NCBI RefSeq assembly: GCF_004745485.1
Contig: NZ_RHFG01000007.1
Coordinates: 1-64,000 of the forward strand
DNA from: Brevibacterium sp. S22
Lineage (GTDB): Bacteria; Actinomycetota; Actinomycetes; Actinomycetales; Brevibacteriaceae
Direction: 5' to 3'
DNA: 64,000 nt
Shown here: piece by piece, positions 34,465 through 45,580 of the stretch
Layout: every line of letters starts with the position of its first letter
Numbering within the stretch: the stretch's first letter is position 1
The notes under the pieces: generated by a model
Told to the model about the DNA's origin: nothing
Seen by the model: only the letters and a program-made list of their open reading frames with translations
Databases searched by the model: none
Translations under genes and position numbers: made by a program

Positions 34465-34520
34465 ACAACGCGCGGTGCAGTTGCGTAGAGGCGGCTCACC
34501 AGCAGCGTTTGAACGAAGAT

Positions 34521-34574
34521 AGTGGTCGCAATCGGATACTTCGGAGTCATTGAAAGTATCCGATTGCGACCACT
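34521..34574. terminator. Perfect 21-bp inverted repeat with 12-base loop
   Basis: The arm AGTGGTCGCAATCGGATACT(T) at 34521-34541 is exactly complementary to 34554-34574. This is the longest perfect hairpin with a loop in the window. It lies between the convergent EutH and formaldehyde dehydrogenase genes. It may end transcription from both sides; alternatively it is a relic of an inserted element. Confidence 0.6.
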
Positions 34575-34747
34575 TCTCGGCAGCCGGGCGGCGGGCCCGC
34601 GCCTCGAAGGGAACGGGTCGAGCGGCGGCTTCGAGTTCTCGACGTTCCACTCTCGTCTCGCAGCCATGAGAGAGGCACGAGCGGAACGTGAGTCTGAGGT
34701 GCCTGAGATTGGGACGACGGCCTGAGGCTGCGACGAGGTAGCAGGGG

Positions 34748-34819
34748 TGACGCCACCTCAGGCGGGTACGAAACCTCAGGCAGTGTTGAAGCCTCGGGCC
34801 GTGACGAAACCTCAGGCTG
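34748..34819. repeat. Degenerate 15-20-bp tandem repeat reaching the fdhA stop codon
   Basis: Four units around ACGAAACCTCAGGC(T/A)GTG lie in tandem, the last containing the minus-strand stop codon. Read in the gene's frame they repeat its ending: GLITA, then GFVTA, GFNTA and GFVPA separated by stops or Arg. The coding end has thus been copied outwards. Confidence 0.7.
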
Positions 34820-36026
34820 TGATGAGGCCGTGCGGGTCGAGCACGAACTTCTTCGCGACACCCGAATCGAAGTCCGCGTAGCCCTGCGGGGCATCCTCGA
34901 GGCGGATCGGGGTGGCGTTGACGTTCTTCGCGATGGAGACTTTGTCATGCAGAATCGCCTGCATCAGCCCGCGGTTGTACTTCATCACCGGGCACTGGCC
35001 GGTGACGAAGACATGCGACTTCGCGAAGCCGAGGCCGAAGCGCATCGACAGCGATCCTTCCTTGGCCGCCTCGTCGGGTGCACCCGGATCGCCGGTGACG
35101 TAGAGGCCGGGAATGCCCAGGCTGCCGCCGGCCCGCGTGATGTCCATGAGCGAGTTGAGCACCGTTGCCGGTGCCTCGTGGCTCGCGTCCTTGCCGTGTC
35201 CGCGGGCCTCGAAGCCGACGGCGTCGATTCCGCAGTCGACCTCAGGCTCGCCGAGGATCTGCTCGATCTGATCCTTCGGGTCGCCCTTCGACACATCGAC
35301 CGTCTCGCAGCCGAAGGCACGAGCCTGCGCCAGGCGGTCCTCGTTGAGGTCACCGACGATGACGCAGGCAGCACCGAGGAGATGCGCCGAGGTGGCCGCG
35401 GCGATTCCGACCGGACCCGCACCGGCGACGTAGACCGTCGAGCCCACACCGACACCCGCGCTGACGGCACCGTGGAAGCCGGTCGGGAAGATGTCGGAGA
35501 GCATCGTGAGGTCGAGGATCTTCTCCATCGCCTGGTCCTTGTCCGGGAATTTCAGTACGTTCCAGTCGGCGTAGGGCACGAGCACGTACTCGGCCTGGCC
35601 GCCGACCCAGCCTCCCATGTCGACGTAGCCGTAGGCCGAACCCGGACGGTCGGGGTTGACGTTGAGGCAGATCCCGGTCTTGCGCTCGATGCAGTTGCGG
35701 CAGCGGCCGCAGGAGATGTTGAACGGCACCGAGACGAGGTCGCCGACCTTGACGAATTCGACGTCACGGCCGACCTCGACGACCTCGCCGGTGATCTCGT
35801 GGCCGAGCACGAGGCCTTCGGGTGCTGTCGTCCGCCCCCGGACCATGTGCTGGTCGGAGCCGCAGATGTTCGTGGCGACGGTCTTGAGGATCACACCGTG
35901 GTCGACCTTGCGGCCGACATTGGCGGGGTTGACGCCGGGCCCGTCCTTGAGGACGAAGTCCGGGTACTCGGTGTCGACGACTTCGACTTTTCCGGGACCT
36001 GCGTAGCTGATTGCCTTATTGCTCAT
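34812..36026 (-). CDS. fdhA: Glutathione-independent formaldehyde dehydrogenase
   Basis: A zinc-dependent medium-chain dehydrogenase of 404 residues, like Pseudomonas FdhA, converting formaldehyde to formate with NAD+. Zinc sites appear as NICGSDQHMVRG and GHEITGEVVEVG, plus the four-Cys structural site NISCGRCRNCIERKTGICL. The Rossmann motif is VAGAGPVGIAAATSAHLLGA. In this context it would remove formaldehyde released by betaine and methylglycine demethylation. It lies downstream of the LysR gene on the same strand. Confidence 0.92.
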   Translation of the reverse strand: MSNKAISYAGPGKVEVVDTEYPDFVLKDGPGVNPANVGRKVDHGVILKTVATNICGSDQHMVRGRTTAPEGLVLGHEITGEVVEVGRDVEFVKVGDLVSVPFNISCGRCRNCIERKTGICLNVNPDRPGSAYGYVDMGGWVGGQAEYVLVPYADWNVLKFPDKDQAMEKILDLTMLSDIFPTGFHGAVSAGVGVGSTVYVAGAGPVGIAAATSAHLLGAACVIVGDLNEDRLAQARAFGCETVDVSKGDPKDQIEQILGEPEVDCGIDAVGFEARGHGKDASHEAPATVLNSLMDITRAGGSLGIPGLYVTGDPGAPDEAAKEGSLSMRFGLGFAKSHVFVTGQCPVMKYNRGLMQAILHDKVSIAKNVNATPIRLEDAPQGYADFDSGVAKKFVLDPHGLITA

Positions 36027-36101
36027 CGTTGAGCCTCCATATGCGCGAAGATGCGGGATTTCAGAGAGGCAGGCGGGTCGGGCGACTCACCTGAAATATC
36101 A

Positions 36102-36115
36102 GTCTGTTATCAGAC
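36102..36115. promoter_or_regulatory. Short palindrome upstream of fdhA
   Basis: GTCTG-TTAT-CAGAC is a perfect inverted repeat 76 bases before the fdhA start, within a patch containing TATCAG twice. It may be an operator, but nothing else supports this. Confidence 0.35.
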
Positions 36116-36200
36116 GTAGCTGCAGTCTCGCCGTCGTCGACGAACTCTGTCAACCCCACCGAGGACTCCTCCCGGCTCGGCCCGGACCCTTCCCTGTCGC

Positions 36201-37133
36201 TTAGGAATCTTCGCGGAGACGTGTCGAGAGGATGTACTGCGAGGTCGTGCGCAGATGCTGAAGGGAATCCCTGATCAGCGGGGATCTGCGGCTGCCTGCC
36301 CGCATGGCGGCGATGATCTTCCGGCTCAGTCGACCGGATCCTGTCAGGCGAACGCGCCTGACGTTGTCTTCGCCGGCGAGACTCGCGAGTCGCGGCAGCA
36401 GGCTGACTCCGATGCCCGCCCCGACGAGGGCTGCCGAGGTCTCCCACTCGGCTGACTCGTGCGCCACCGATGGTGTCACCCCCGCCGCCGTGAAGGCAGC
36501 GATGAAGAGCGAGTGATAGGGCGATCCCGGGCCCGCCGTGATCCACTCCTCTCCCGCGAGTTCGCTCAGTGTCACCGACTCCCGGCCGGCAACTGGGTGG
36601 TCGGAGGGCACCATGACGTCGAGCGGGTCATCGAGGAGGTCGACACTTTCGAAGCGCGTGTCCTCTTCAACCTGCACATGACCCTGCATGGACACGATGA
36701 CGGCCAGATCGATGCGTTCGGCGACGAGGAGTTCGAAACAGCGGGTCGGGCTCGCTTCGACCACGTGGACGCTGACCTCCGAGTGGCTCTTGCGCAGGTT
36801 CGCCGCGAGCGGAGCGAGGAGGTTCGACGAGGCGGTCGAGAAGCCGCCGATGCCGAAATGCTTCGGGGCCTGATCCCCGGCGCTGAGTGCACCGGCGCGA
36901 ATGTCTTCCCACATCGCCGTGAGGGCATCGGAGCGACGCACCAGATAGCGGCCGGTCGACGTCAGGCGAAGGCTGCGTCCGTCTTTGACGAGCAGGGTCA
37001 TTCCCAGCGACTGCTGCAGATCCCGCAGCTGTCCGGACACAGCCGAAGGGGAGTACCCGGTGAGCTCGGCAGTGGCCGCGATGGTGCCGCATTCGGCGAA
37101 GGTGCGCAGCGTAGTCAGACGCGGATCGATCAT
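36201..37133 (-). CDS. LysR-family regulator of the betaine genes
   Basis: A 310-residue LysR protein: winged helix at residues 1-60 (LTTLRTFAECGTIAATAELT, YSPSAVSGQLRDLQQSLGMT) and a periplasmic-binding-like effector domain (SPTRCFELLVAERIDLAVIV, GIGVSLLPRLA). It is divergent from the Rieske oxygenase gene with 191 bp between, the usual LysR arrangement, so it probably activates that operon in response to betaine or a product. The ATG lies about seven bases after a CATAAT box, which suggests a leaderless message; an in-frame start 48 codons upstream is unlikely. Confidence 0.9.
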   Translation of the reverse strand: MIDPRLTTLRTFAECGTIAATAELTGYSPSAVSGQLRDLQQSLGMTLLVKDGRSLRLTSTGRYLVRRSDALTAMWEDIRAGALSAGDQAPKHFGIGGFSTASSNLLAPLAANLRKSHSEVSVHVVEASPTRCFELLVAERIDLAVIVSMQGHVQVEEDTRFESVDLLDDPLDVMVPSDHPVAGRESVTLSELAGEEWITAGPGSPYHSLFIAAFTAAGVTPSVAHESAEWETSAALVGAGIGVSLLPRLASLAGEDNVRRVRLTGSGRLSRKIIAAMRAGSRRSPLIRDSLQHLRTTSQYILSTRLREDS

Positions 37134-37140
37134 GACGTCA

Positions 37141-37146
37141 ATTATG
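37141..37146 (-). promoter_or_regulatory. -10 box of the LysR gene
   Basis: CATAAT on the minus strand lies seven bases before the ATG. A TTTCGT at 17 bp spacing is a poor -35. The short distance predicts a leaderless transcript. Confidence 0.45.
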
Positions 37147-37324
37147 CAGTGATACCGCACGATACGAAACAAAAACTCGCGCTTTTCCTGCAGGATGAAG
37201 CTCGCTAATGTGTCATCCGTGATCGAGCTCACCGAGCCCGAACGCAGTGGTTGTGGCGACCTCCGGAGCACCAGCACAGCAGCACCATGAGGCCGCGAAT
37301 GGCAGACATCAAGGGAGATGACAG

Positions 37325-38623
37325 TTGACCGTTACCAATCTGGCACCGACGAAGAAGGGCTTCCCTGCCGGTTTCACCGAGGAGAAGCTCGATGAACTCC
37401 GAGTCCGACTCGACACCCGTCGAGACGGCTTCTCGCTCGAGGCACCCTTCTACACGGATGACGACGTATTCAACCTCGACATGCAGGCCATCTTCGGACG
37501 GCACTGGGTCTTCGCCTGCAGCGTCGCGGAGATCCCCGAGCCGGGCGACTACGTCACGCTCGACTACGGTCCGTACTCGATCATCGTGCTGCGCAACGAC
37601 GACGATGGTGTCAACGTCATCCACAACGTCTGCCGCCACCGCGGTGCCCGCGTGCTCACTGAGCTGAAGGGCACGACGGGCAACCTCGTCTGCGGGTACC
37701 ACTCGTGGACCTACTCTCCCGAAGGCGACCTCATCCACGCCTCGGCGCCGGGGGAGATGACCTTCGACAAGTCCTGCTACTCGCTCAAGCGCGCGCACGG
37801 CAAGATCGCCGCCGGCCTCGTCTTCATCTGCCTGGCCGACGAACCGCCGACGGACTTCCACGAGACGGCGAAGATCTTCGAACCCTACGTCGCCCCGCAC
37901 GAGATCGCGAAGACGAAAGTCGCCTACCAACAGAACATCGTCGAGGACGGCAACTGGAAGCTCGTGATGGAGAACAATCGCGAGTGCTACCACTGCGACG
38001 GCCACCCCGAACTCGCCTGTTCGCTGTTCCCGACCTGGGGACTGACCGACGAGACCATCCCGCCTCACCTCGAGGACGTGTGGGACCGCAACCAGCAGGC
38101 CCAGGCCTCCCTGGAATACCGCTGCCGTCGCTACGGTCTGCCGTACGAGGTCTTCGAAGAGCTCGACACCCGCGTCGGCGGCATCCGCATCTCCCGTGAG
38201 TCCCTCGACGGCCAGGGAGAGTCCTTCTCCGCCGACGGGCGCCGCCTGTCGAAGAAGCTGCTGGGCGACCTGCCCGACTTCCGTCTCGGCCGCTGCTCGA
38301 TGCACCTGCAGCCGAACTCGTGGTTCCACCTGCTCAGCGACCACGTCATCACCTTCGCAGCGTTCCCGATCAGTGCGGACAAGACGCTCGTGCGCACCAC
38401 CTGGCTGGTCGCCGACGATGCTGTCGAAGGCGTCGACTACGACCTCGAGACGCTCACTCATACATGGAAGCAGACGAACCTGCAGGACAAGGCCTTCGTC
38501 GAACTCTGCCAGCAGGGCGCGTCCAGCCCGTTCTACGAGCAGGGTCCGTACATGAAGAGCGAATACCAGGTCGAGGCCTTCATCAACTGGTACGTGCAGC
38601 GGATGCGGGAGCACGTGGGATGA
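37325..38623 (+). CDS. gbcA: Rieske non-heme iron oxygenase, glycine betaine demethylase type (GbcA-like)
   Basis: A 432-residue ring-hydroxylating-type oxygenase that would demethylate glycine betaine to dimethylglycine and formaldehyde. The Rieske ligands are CRHRGARVL and CGYHSWTY. The mononuclear iron site is in NIVEDGNWKLVMENNRECYH and CDGHPEL. The ENNRECYHC stretch is shared with GbcA and related carnitine/stachydrine demethylases, so the exact quaternary amine is less certain than the class; the dimethylglycine oxidase two genes on favours betaine. The start is TTG with GGGAG eight bases upstream. It overlaps the reductase gene by ATGA. Confidence 0.9.
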   Translation: MTVTNLAPTKKGFPAGFTEEKLDELRVRLDTRRDGFSLEAPFYTDDDVFNLDMQAIFGRHWVFACSVAEIPEPGDYVTLDYGPYSIIVLRNDDDGVNVIHNVCRHRGARVLTELKGTTGNLVCGYHSWTYSPEGDLIHASAPGEMTFDKSCYSLKRAHGKIAAGLVFICLADEPPTDFHETAKIFEPYVAPHEIAKTKVAYQQNIVEDGNWKLVMENNRECYHCDGHPELACSLFPTWGLTDETIPPHLEDVWDRNQQAQASLEYRCRRYGLPYEVFEELDTRVGGIRISRESLDGQGESFSADGRRLSKKLLGDLPDFRLGRCSMHLQPNSWFHLLSDHVITFAAFPISADKTLVRTTWLVADDAVEGVDYDLETLTHTWKQTNLQDKAFVELCQQGASSPFYEQGPYMKSEYQVEAFINWYVQRMREHVG

Positions 38624-40140
38624 GATCCTCCGCAGTGCCCTCACTGCCCTTGGCTCAGCGCGTCCGGGGTCTGGAGATGCCGTGGAATCGAGTGCTCTCG
38701 AGTGCTGCGGGTCCTGCCGGAGCCGCGACCGCGCTGGGCCCGTGGCATCCGCAGGAGTTCACGGCCGAGTGTGTGGAGACCATCCCCGAGGCGGGAGGAA
38801 TGATGGTCTTCGTGTTCCGTCGCATGGACGGTGCACCGCTGGCTTTTCGCTCGGGGCAGTACATCAACATCGACTTCCCCGTCGACGGTCCGAACGCCGA
38901 GCCGGCCTCGCGCAGCTACTCGATCTCGAGCGCCCCGACCGAGCCGTGGACGTTCTCGATCACGATCAAACGCGACCCCAAGGGGAAGGTCTCACCCTGG
39001 GCGCATGAGAACATCCGTCCCGGCACGACCCTGGAGATGCTCGGCCCCGTCGGAGCCTTCCACCTGGCCGACTACGACCGCCGCGCGCGGTTCCTTCTGC
39101 TTGCGGCGGGAGCCGGGATCACCCCGCTGATGTCGATGGTCCGCACCGTGCACTCGCTGCCGGGCCAGGCCGATGTCGTCCTCCTCTATCACGGTGCGTC
39201 TCCGGACGCCTTCGCCTTCTCCGAGGAACTCGACTTCCTCGCGAAGGCGGACTTCCGGATCAAGATCATCTACTGCCTCGGCGATCGGGCGTGCGACGAG
39301 GAATGGGAGGGGAAGACGGGCCGGCTCTCGGCGGAGCTGCTCGATGAACTTGTCCCGGACGCGAACGGCCGTCAGGTCTTCGCCTGTGGGCCGGAAGGCT
39401 ACCTCAACTCGGCGACCGAGCTGCTGCGCGGCGTCGGCGTCGACGACACCTCGGTGTTCATGGAGTTCTTCTCCGGCGACCGCGAGATCCGCGCGGAATA
39501 CGCCGAAGAGGTCGCCATCGCCGGCGAGATCGCCGAGGAGATCGCGTCGTCGACCGAGGAGTACTTCGAGTCCCAGCCCGCGGCGCTGGACATGTACGAA
39601 CCCGAGTACGATGCCGACGGTCCGATCGAGGCGACCGGTGTGCCGACCGAGGCCGTGGACGCCGAGGCGGTCGTGCCCGTCGAGGACGAGGTCGAGATCG
39701 AGGTCGTCGGTCTCGACGACGTCGATGACACCCTCACCGAGGCGGCTCCCGGGCCAGCGTCCGACGCTGGGTCCCGGGGTTCGGCCGCAACCGAGGCGTC
39801 CACCTCGGTGCCGGAGCCTTCAGAAGATGACGAAGTCGCTGTCGTCGATCCCGCGACTCTGCCTACGGTGGGGGAGGGCGAGCACACGATGTCCTTCGTG
39901 CGCTCGGGTCTCAACGTCCTCATCGGCGACGGCGAGAACGTGCTGCAGACCGCGAGGCAGGCGGGAGTGAAGATCCCCGCGAACTGCCAGGAGGGGATGT
40001 GCGGCTCCTGCAAGATCGTCAAGCTCGACGGCGAGGTCGAGATGAACCACCAGGGCGGGATCCGCGCCAGAGAGATCGAGGCAGGGAAATTCCTGCCCTG
40101 CTGCTCGACGGCGACGACAGACCTCGTCATCGACGCCTGA
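38620..40140 (+). CDS. gbcB: Ferredoxin reductase partner (GbcB-like) with long acidic linker
   Basis: The electron-transfer partner of the Rieske oxygenase: FAD domain (SRSYSISSAP), NAD domain (LLLAAGAGITPLMSMVRT) and C-terminal 2Fe-2S domain with C456, C461, C464 and a fourth Cys at 494 or 495. Between about residues 285 and 420 lies an extra segment rich in Glu, Asp, Ala and Pro (EYAEEVAIAGEIAEEIASST, VEDEVEIEVVGLDDVDD). That makes the protein 506 residues against some 360-370 for usual GbcB. The linker may let the ferredoxin domain swing or bind the oxygenase. It is translationally coupled to gbcA. Confidence 0.9.
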   Translation: MRSSAVPSLPLAQRVRGLEMPWNRVLSSAAGPAGAATALGPWHPQEFTAECVETIPEAGGMMVFVFRRMDGAPLAFRSGQYINIDFPVDGPNAEPASRSYSISSAPTEPWTFSITIKRDPKGKVSPWAHENIRPGTTLEMLGPVGAFHLADYDRRARFLLLAAGAGITPLMSMVRTVHSLPGQADVVLLYHGASPDAFAFSEELDFLAKADFRIKIIYCLGDRACDEEWEGKTGRLSAELLDELVPDANGRQVFACGPEGYLNSATELLRGVGVDDTSVFMEFFSGDREIRAEYAEEVAIAGEIAEEIASSTEEYFESQPAALDMYEPEYDADGPIEATGVPTEAVDAEAVVPVEDEVEIEVVGLDDVDDTLTEAAPGPASDAGSRGSAATEASTSVPEPSEDDEVAVVDPATLPTVGEGEHTMSFVRSGLNVLIGDGENVLQTARQAGVKIPANCQEGMCGSCKIVKLDGEVEMNHQGGIRAREIEAGKFLPCCSTATTDLVIDA

Positions 40141-40224
40141 GTCATCAGGTGCGGCCACACGCCGGGCGGCGTCTGCCAGTCGGCGGGCGCAGGCACATCC
40201 GTTCCGTGAGTCGAAGGAGACCAC

Positions 40225-41586
40225 ATGACACAGCAGAAGGGCATCGGGGGCGTCGACCGACGTGACGCTGTCACCGCGCAGCTCGGTGGGAACCGGGACC
40301 GGCAGGGGAGCATCTCGGTCGATGAGGCGCCTCTGAACCGACTCGTCATCATCGTGGCGATCGCCGCGTTCGGCGGCATCTTCATCGACGGGTACATCCT
40401 CGGAGTCATCGGCGGGGCCGTCGGACCCGCGGCCGCCGAACTGGGGCTGTCGACGTTGGGACAAGGTCTCATTGCGTCGAGCGCGCTCATCGGGATCTTC
40501 GTCAGCGGTCTGTTCTTCGGTCGCATCGCCGACCGCTACGGTCGCAAGCGGGTCTTCTTCTGGAACCTCGTCGGATTCCTCGTTGTCTCCTTGGCTCAGC
40601 TCTTCGTCGTGGGCACCTGGGATCTCGTGGCCATGCGGCTGCTGCTCGGCCTGCTCATCGGTGTCGAATACGCCGTCGGCACCTCGCTGTTGGCCGAGTT
40701 CACGCCGCGCCGGCATCGCAGCGTCCTGCTGGGGTCAATCGCCGCGTTCTGGTTCATCGGCTTCATCGCGGCTTTCGTCGTCGCCCATGTCTGGGACGCC
40801 GACTCCTGGCGGATGCTGCTGTCCACCAGCGCGGTCCCGGCACTCGCGGTCCTCATCCTCAGGATGACCCTGCCCGAATCGCCGAGGTGGCTGCAGTCGC
40901 AGGGCCGCACCGAGGAAGCGCAGGCGATCATCTCCGCCCACTACGGACCGCAGTACTGCCTGCCGCCGGCCCCCGCCGAGGTGGTCAAGACCCGACTGCG
41001 GGACTTCTTCGCGGAGAACGACTGGCGCACCGTCGTCTATGCCGGGCTGTTCTGGTTCTGCCAGGTGGGGCCGCTGTTCGCGATCTTCACGTTCATCGTG
41101 CCCGTCCTCGACGAGCTCGGCCTCAACAACGGCTTCTCCACAGATCTGCTCATGAACGCGCTTCAGCTCCTCGGCGCCGGGGTGGGGCTGTGGCTCCTGT
41201 GGCTGCTGCCGCGTCGGACCTTCGTCAACTGGACCTTCGCGCTCATGGTCGTCCTGCTCGTCTTCCTCGGCGGGTGGTCCGATCTGCCTGCGCTGCTCAC
41301 ACTGCTCGTGTTCGGAGCCTTCGTCCTCATCATCACCGCGTCGAACAGCGTCCAGTACGTCTATCCCCCGGAGATGTTCGAGACCCGCTTCCGCAGCACC
41401 GGAGTCGGCTATGCCGCGGCGTTCAGCCGGGTCGGTGCCGCCGGCGCCACCTATCTCTTTCCGGTCACGCTCGACTACCTCGGTGTGTCGAGCACCCTGC
41501 TCATCGCGGCGATCTTCCCCCTGGTCGGGTTCATCGCTTCGATCTTCTGGGCACCGGAAACCAAATACTCCGCTCTGGACGTCTGA
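40225..41586 (+). CDS. MFS transporter of the betaine cluster
   Basis: A 453-residue, 12-helix major facilitator of sugar-porter/MHS-like layout: GGIFIDGYILGVIGGAV in helix 1, FFGRIADRYGRKRVFF (loop 2-3 motif), PESPRWL after helix 6 and PPEMFETRFRSTGVG. It sits between gbcB and the dimethylglycine oxidase gene in the same direction. It probably imports betaine, dimethylglycine or another methylated amine. The first 35 residues are hydrophilic. Confidence 0.85.
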   Translation: MTQQKGIGGVDRRDAVTAQLGGNRDRQGSISVDEAPLNRLVIIVAIAAFGGIFIDGYILGVIGGAVGPAAAELGLSTLGQGLIASSALIGIFVSGLFFGRIADRYGRKRVFFWNLVGFLVVSLAQLFVVGTWDLVAMRLLLGLLIGVEYAVGTSLLAEFTPRRHRSVLLGSIAAFWFIGFIAAFVVAHVWDADSWRMLLSTSAVPALAVLILRMTLPESPRWLQSQGRTEEAQAIISAHYGPQYCLPPAPAEVVKTRLRDFFAENDWRTVVYAGLFWFCQVGPLFAIFTFIVPVLDELGLNNGFSTDLLMNALQLLGAGVGLWLLWLLPRRTFVNWTFALMVVLLVFLGGWSDLPALLTLLVFGAFVLIITASNSVQYVYPPEMFETRFRSTGVGYAAAFSRVGAAGATYLFPVTLDYLGVSSTLLIAAIFPLVGFIASIFWAPETKYSALDV

Positions 41587-44184
<2,598 letters not shown>

Positions 44185-44243
44185 GTCTCGTCTTCACCCC
44201 TGAGACATGGGCGTCGCAGGGGTGAGGGCTGCAGCCGCATCGC

Positions 44244-44311
44244 CGAAACAACGGTTGAGCGCCGAGGCCACTGTGCACACACAGTGGCCTCGGCGCTCAG
44301 TCGTTGTCTCG
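44244..44311. repeat. 68-bp palindromic element, family A, copy 3
   Basis: From CGAAACAACGGTTGAGCGCC to GGCGCTCAGTCGTTGTCTCG, 68 bp, with about five mismatches between arms and a centre of GTGCACACAC. It lies between convergent genes like the other copies. Confidence 0.8.
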
Positions 44312-44362
44312 AGGAGTAGGGGAACGCTGAGGTGGGTGACGTTCGGCTGTCGTGCAGCGGCG

Positions 44363-44416
44363 TAGGTGGTCATTCCGGTCGGGATTCCCACAGGCAAGAA
44401 AGTCGGGCCAGAATGA
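44363..44416. repeat. Family C repeat, copy 1
   Basis: It starts TAGGTGGTCATTCCGGTCGG and ends GTCGGGCCAGAATGA. GGTCATTCCGG and CCAGAATGACT form a hairpin stem. A second copy in the same orientation lies 3.8 kb on, just past the GltS gene. Confidence 0.7.
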
Positions 44417-44504
44417 CTGCCCAAGTCCGTGGTGTACGAGGATCGCAGGATCGATGATTGCGCTCCATGAAGCTGCCGTGAGCTTCGACGTCAGTGCCTT
44501 TCCC

Positions 44505-44544
44505 GATATCGGCATCTGGCTCGAAATATCGGCATCTGGCTCGA
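44505..44544. repeat. 20-bp perfect-type tandem duplication
   Basis: (G/A)ATATCGGCATCTGGCTCGA occurs twice head to tail, differing only in the first base. It lies some 60 bases beyond the minus-strand RpiR stop codon. Confidence 0.7.
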
Positions 44545-44603
44545 TCCGCCGCGTATCGACGTTCTGCACCAGGGCTGGGTTCTGGACCTCGCGTGTCCAA
44601 TAG

Positions 44604-45476
44604 CTATTTCCTGCGTGATCGATTCAACCGGTCGCGGATCTTCTGGACTTCGGCGCTTCGTTCGACTGCGCGAGATGGGGCGAGTCGGGCGAGTTCGTAA
44701 GCGAGCACGTCGATCAGAGCGAACGTACAGACCATGCGGTTCACCGAGGCGTCCTCTCCGCTGGGCAAAGAGAGGTGCAGCAGGCCCTTCGCGAGGTTGC
44801 GTGGTGGAGCTGCCGACGAGATGAGCACAGTTATATGGCATCGCTTGAGAGATTCTTCGATATGCCAGAGAACATCAGCTGTCAGCAGCCGAGGCGCGAC
44901 GACGACGCTGACGTCATCATGCTGTAGGCGAGGGAAAACATCGGCGAGCATGTGGCCGCTCCCGGTTGTCGCCTGAGAGCGGATGCCGACGCGTTCAAGG
45001 CTGAGGCTCAAGTACTCGGCTGCGTGAAATCCGGTGCCAAGACCGAAAGTCGTTGCTCTTCCAGCCTCTGAGATGGCTCTGACAGCCTCGGCGAAGGTCT
45101 CAGTGTCGAGCTGGTCTCCAAGTTCGACGAGGGATCGGGCGGACGTCGAAAGTATCCGTTTGATGGCAATTGCCTGCCCTCCCTCCTCGTCTCGTTCAGG
45201 CAGACGTGAGAGCTGAGACCGGAGATTCGAATCCAAGCCGATGGCGCGGTCGACGTTTTCGGCACAGAGACGTTTCCACTCGCGGATTCCTGCGTACCCG
45301 AGCTTCCGTGCAGTCCTCGCGACTGTTGCGTCGCTTGTCATGGTCTGTGCGGCGATCTCTGCTGCTGTGATCGTGGCAAAGCGCAGGGGGTCACGTTGCG
45401 CAAATTCGGCAACTCTCTCCTCGCTCGGGCTCAGAGGCTCCTGCTGCGCGTCGCCAGTCATCTCCTTAAAGGTCAC
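44604..45476 (-). CDS. RpiR/MurR-family regulator (HTH + SIS)
   Basis: A 290-residue regulator: an N-terminal RpiR helix-turn-helix (TAAEIAAQTMTSDATVARTARKLG, of which SDATVARTARKLG is the recognition part) and a C-terminal SIS domain (FGLGTGFHAAEYLSLSLERVG, SQATTGSGHMLAD). SIS domains bind phosphosugars or related ligands; some RpiR proteins control amino acid catabolism. It is divergent from an FAD amine oxidase gene, with a palindromic operator between. The GTG start is used because the first ATG falls directly on an AAGGAG sequence. Confidence 0.88.
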   Translation of the reverse strand: MTFKEMTGDAQQEPLSPSEERVAEFAQRDPLRFATITAAEIAAQTMTSDATVARTARKLGYAGIREWKRLCAENVDRAIGLDSNLRSQLSRLPERDEEGGQAIAIKRILSTSARSLVELGDQLDTETFAEAVRAISEAGRATTFGLGTGFHAAEYLSLSLERVGIRSQATTGSGHMLADVFPRLQHDDVSVVVAPRLLTADVLWHIEESLKRCHITVLISSAAPPRNLAKGLLHLSLPSGEDASVNRMVCTFALIDVLAYELARLAPSRAVERSAEVQKIRDRLNRSRRK

Positions 45477-45492
45477 GCTCCCATTCTCCCAT

Positions 45493-45535
45493 GTAGAATT
45501 TTCTACCTATTGAATCTGATTGGAGGAAAATCTAC
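45493..45535. promoter_or_regulatory. Palindromic operator pair between RpiR and FAD oxidase genes
   Basis: GTAGAA-TT-TTCTAC (45493-45506) is a perfect inverted repeat, and GAAAATCTAC (45526-45535) repeats one arm 20 bases on. The patch is AT-rich against its surroundings. This is where an RpiR-family protein would bind to control both divergent genes. Confidence 0.6.
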
Positions 45536-45580
45536 ACTCGAGAGTGATCTGAACCTCATTATCGAAAGGGAGCTGATCTC

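Larger units (their letters stand above)
34286..34811. other. 526-bp convergent intergenic region with three kinds of repeat
   Basis: No gene is supported on either strand. It contains a family B hairpin, a separate perfect 21-bp inverted repeat and a short tandem array reaching the stop codon of the formaldehyde dehydrogenase. It marks the end of the less GC-rich block that begins near 28.2 kb. Confidence 0.6.
44185..44603. other. Convergent intergenic region, 419 bp, repeat-rich
   Basis: No gene is supported. It holds a family A palindrome, a family C element and a 20-bp tandem duplication. All lie between the dimethylglycine oxidase gene and the convergent RpiR gene. Confidence 0.6.

Noticed and set aside
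34286-34811. Possible small genes in the EutH-fdhA spacer
   Set aside because: Short frames on both strands run through the hairpins and tandem repeats and have neither binding sites nor domain signals.
37229-38644. Minus-strand open frame of 471 codons opposite the Rieske oxygenase gene
   Set aside because: The opposite strand encodes an unmistakable GbcA-like protein; this frame has no recognisable domain or start signal.
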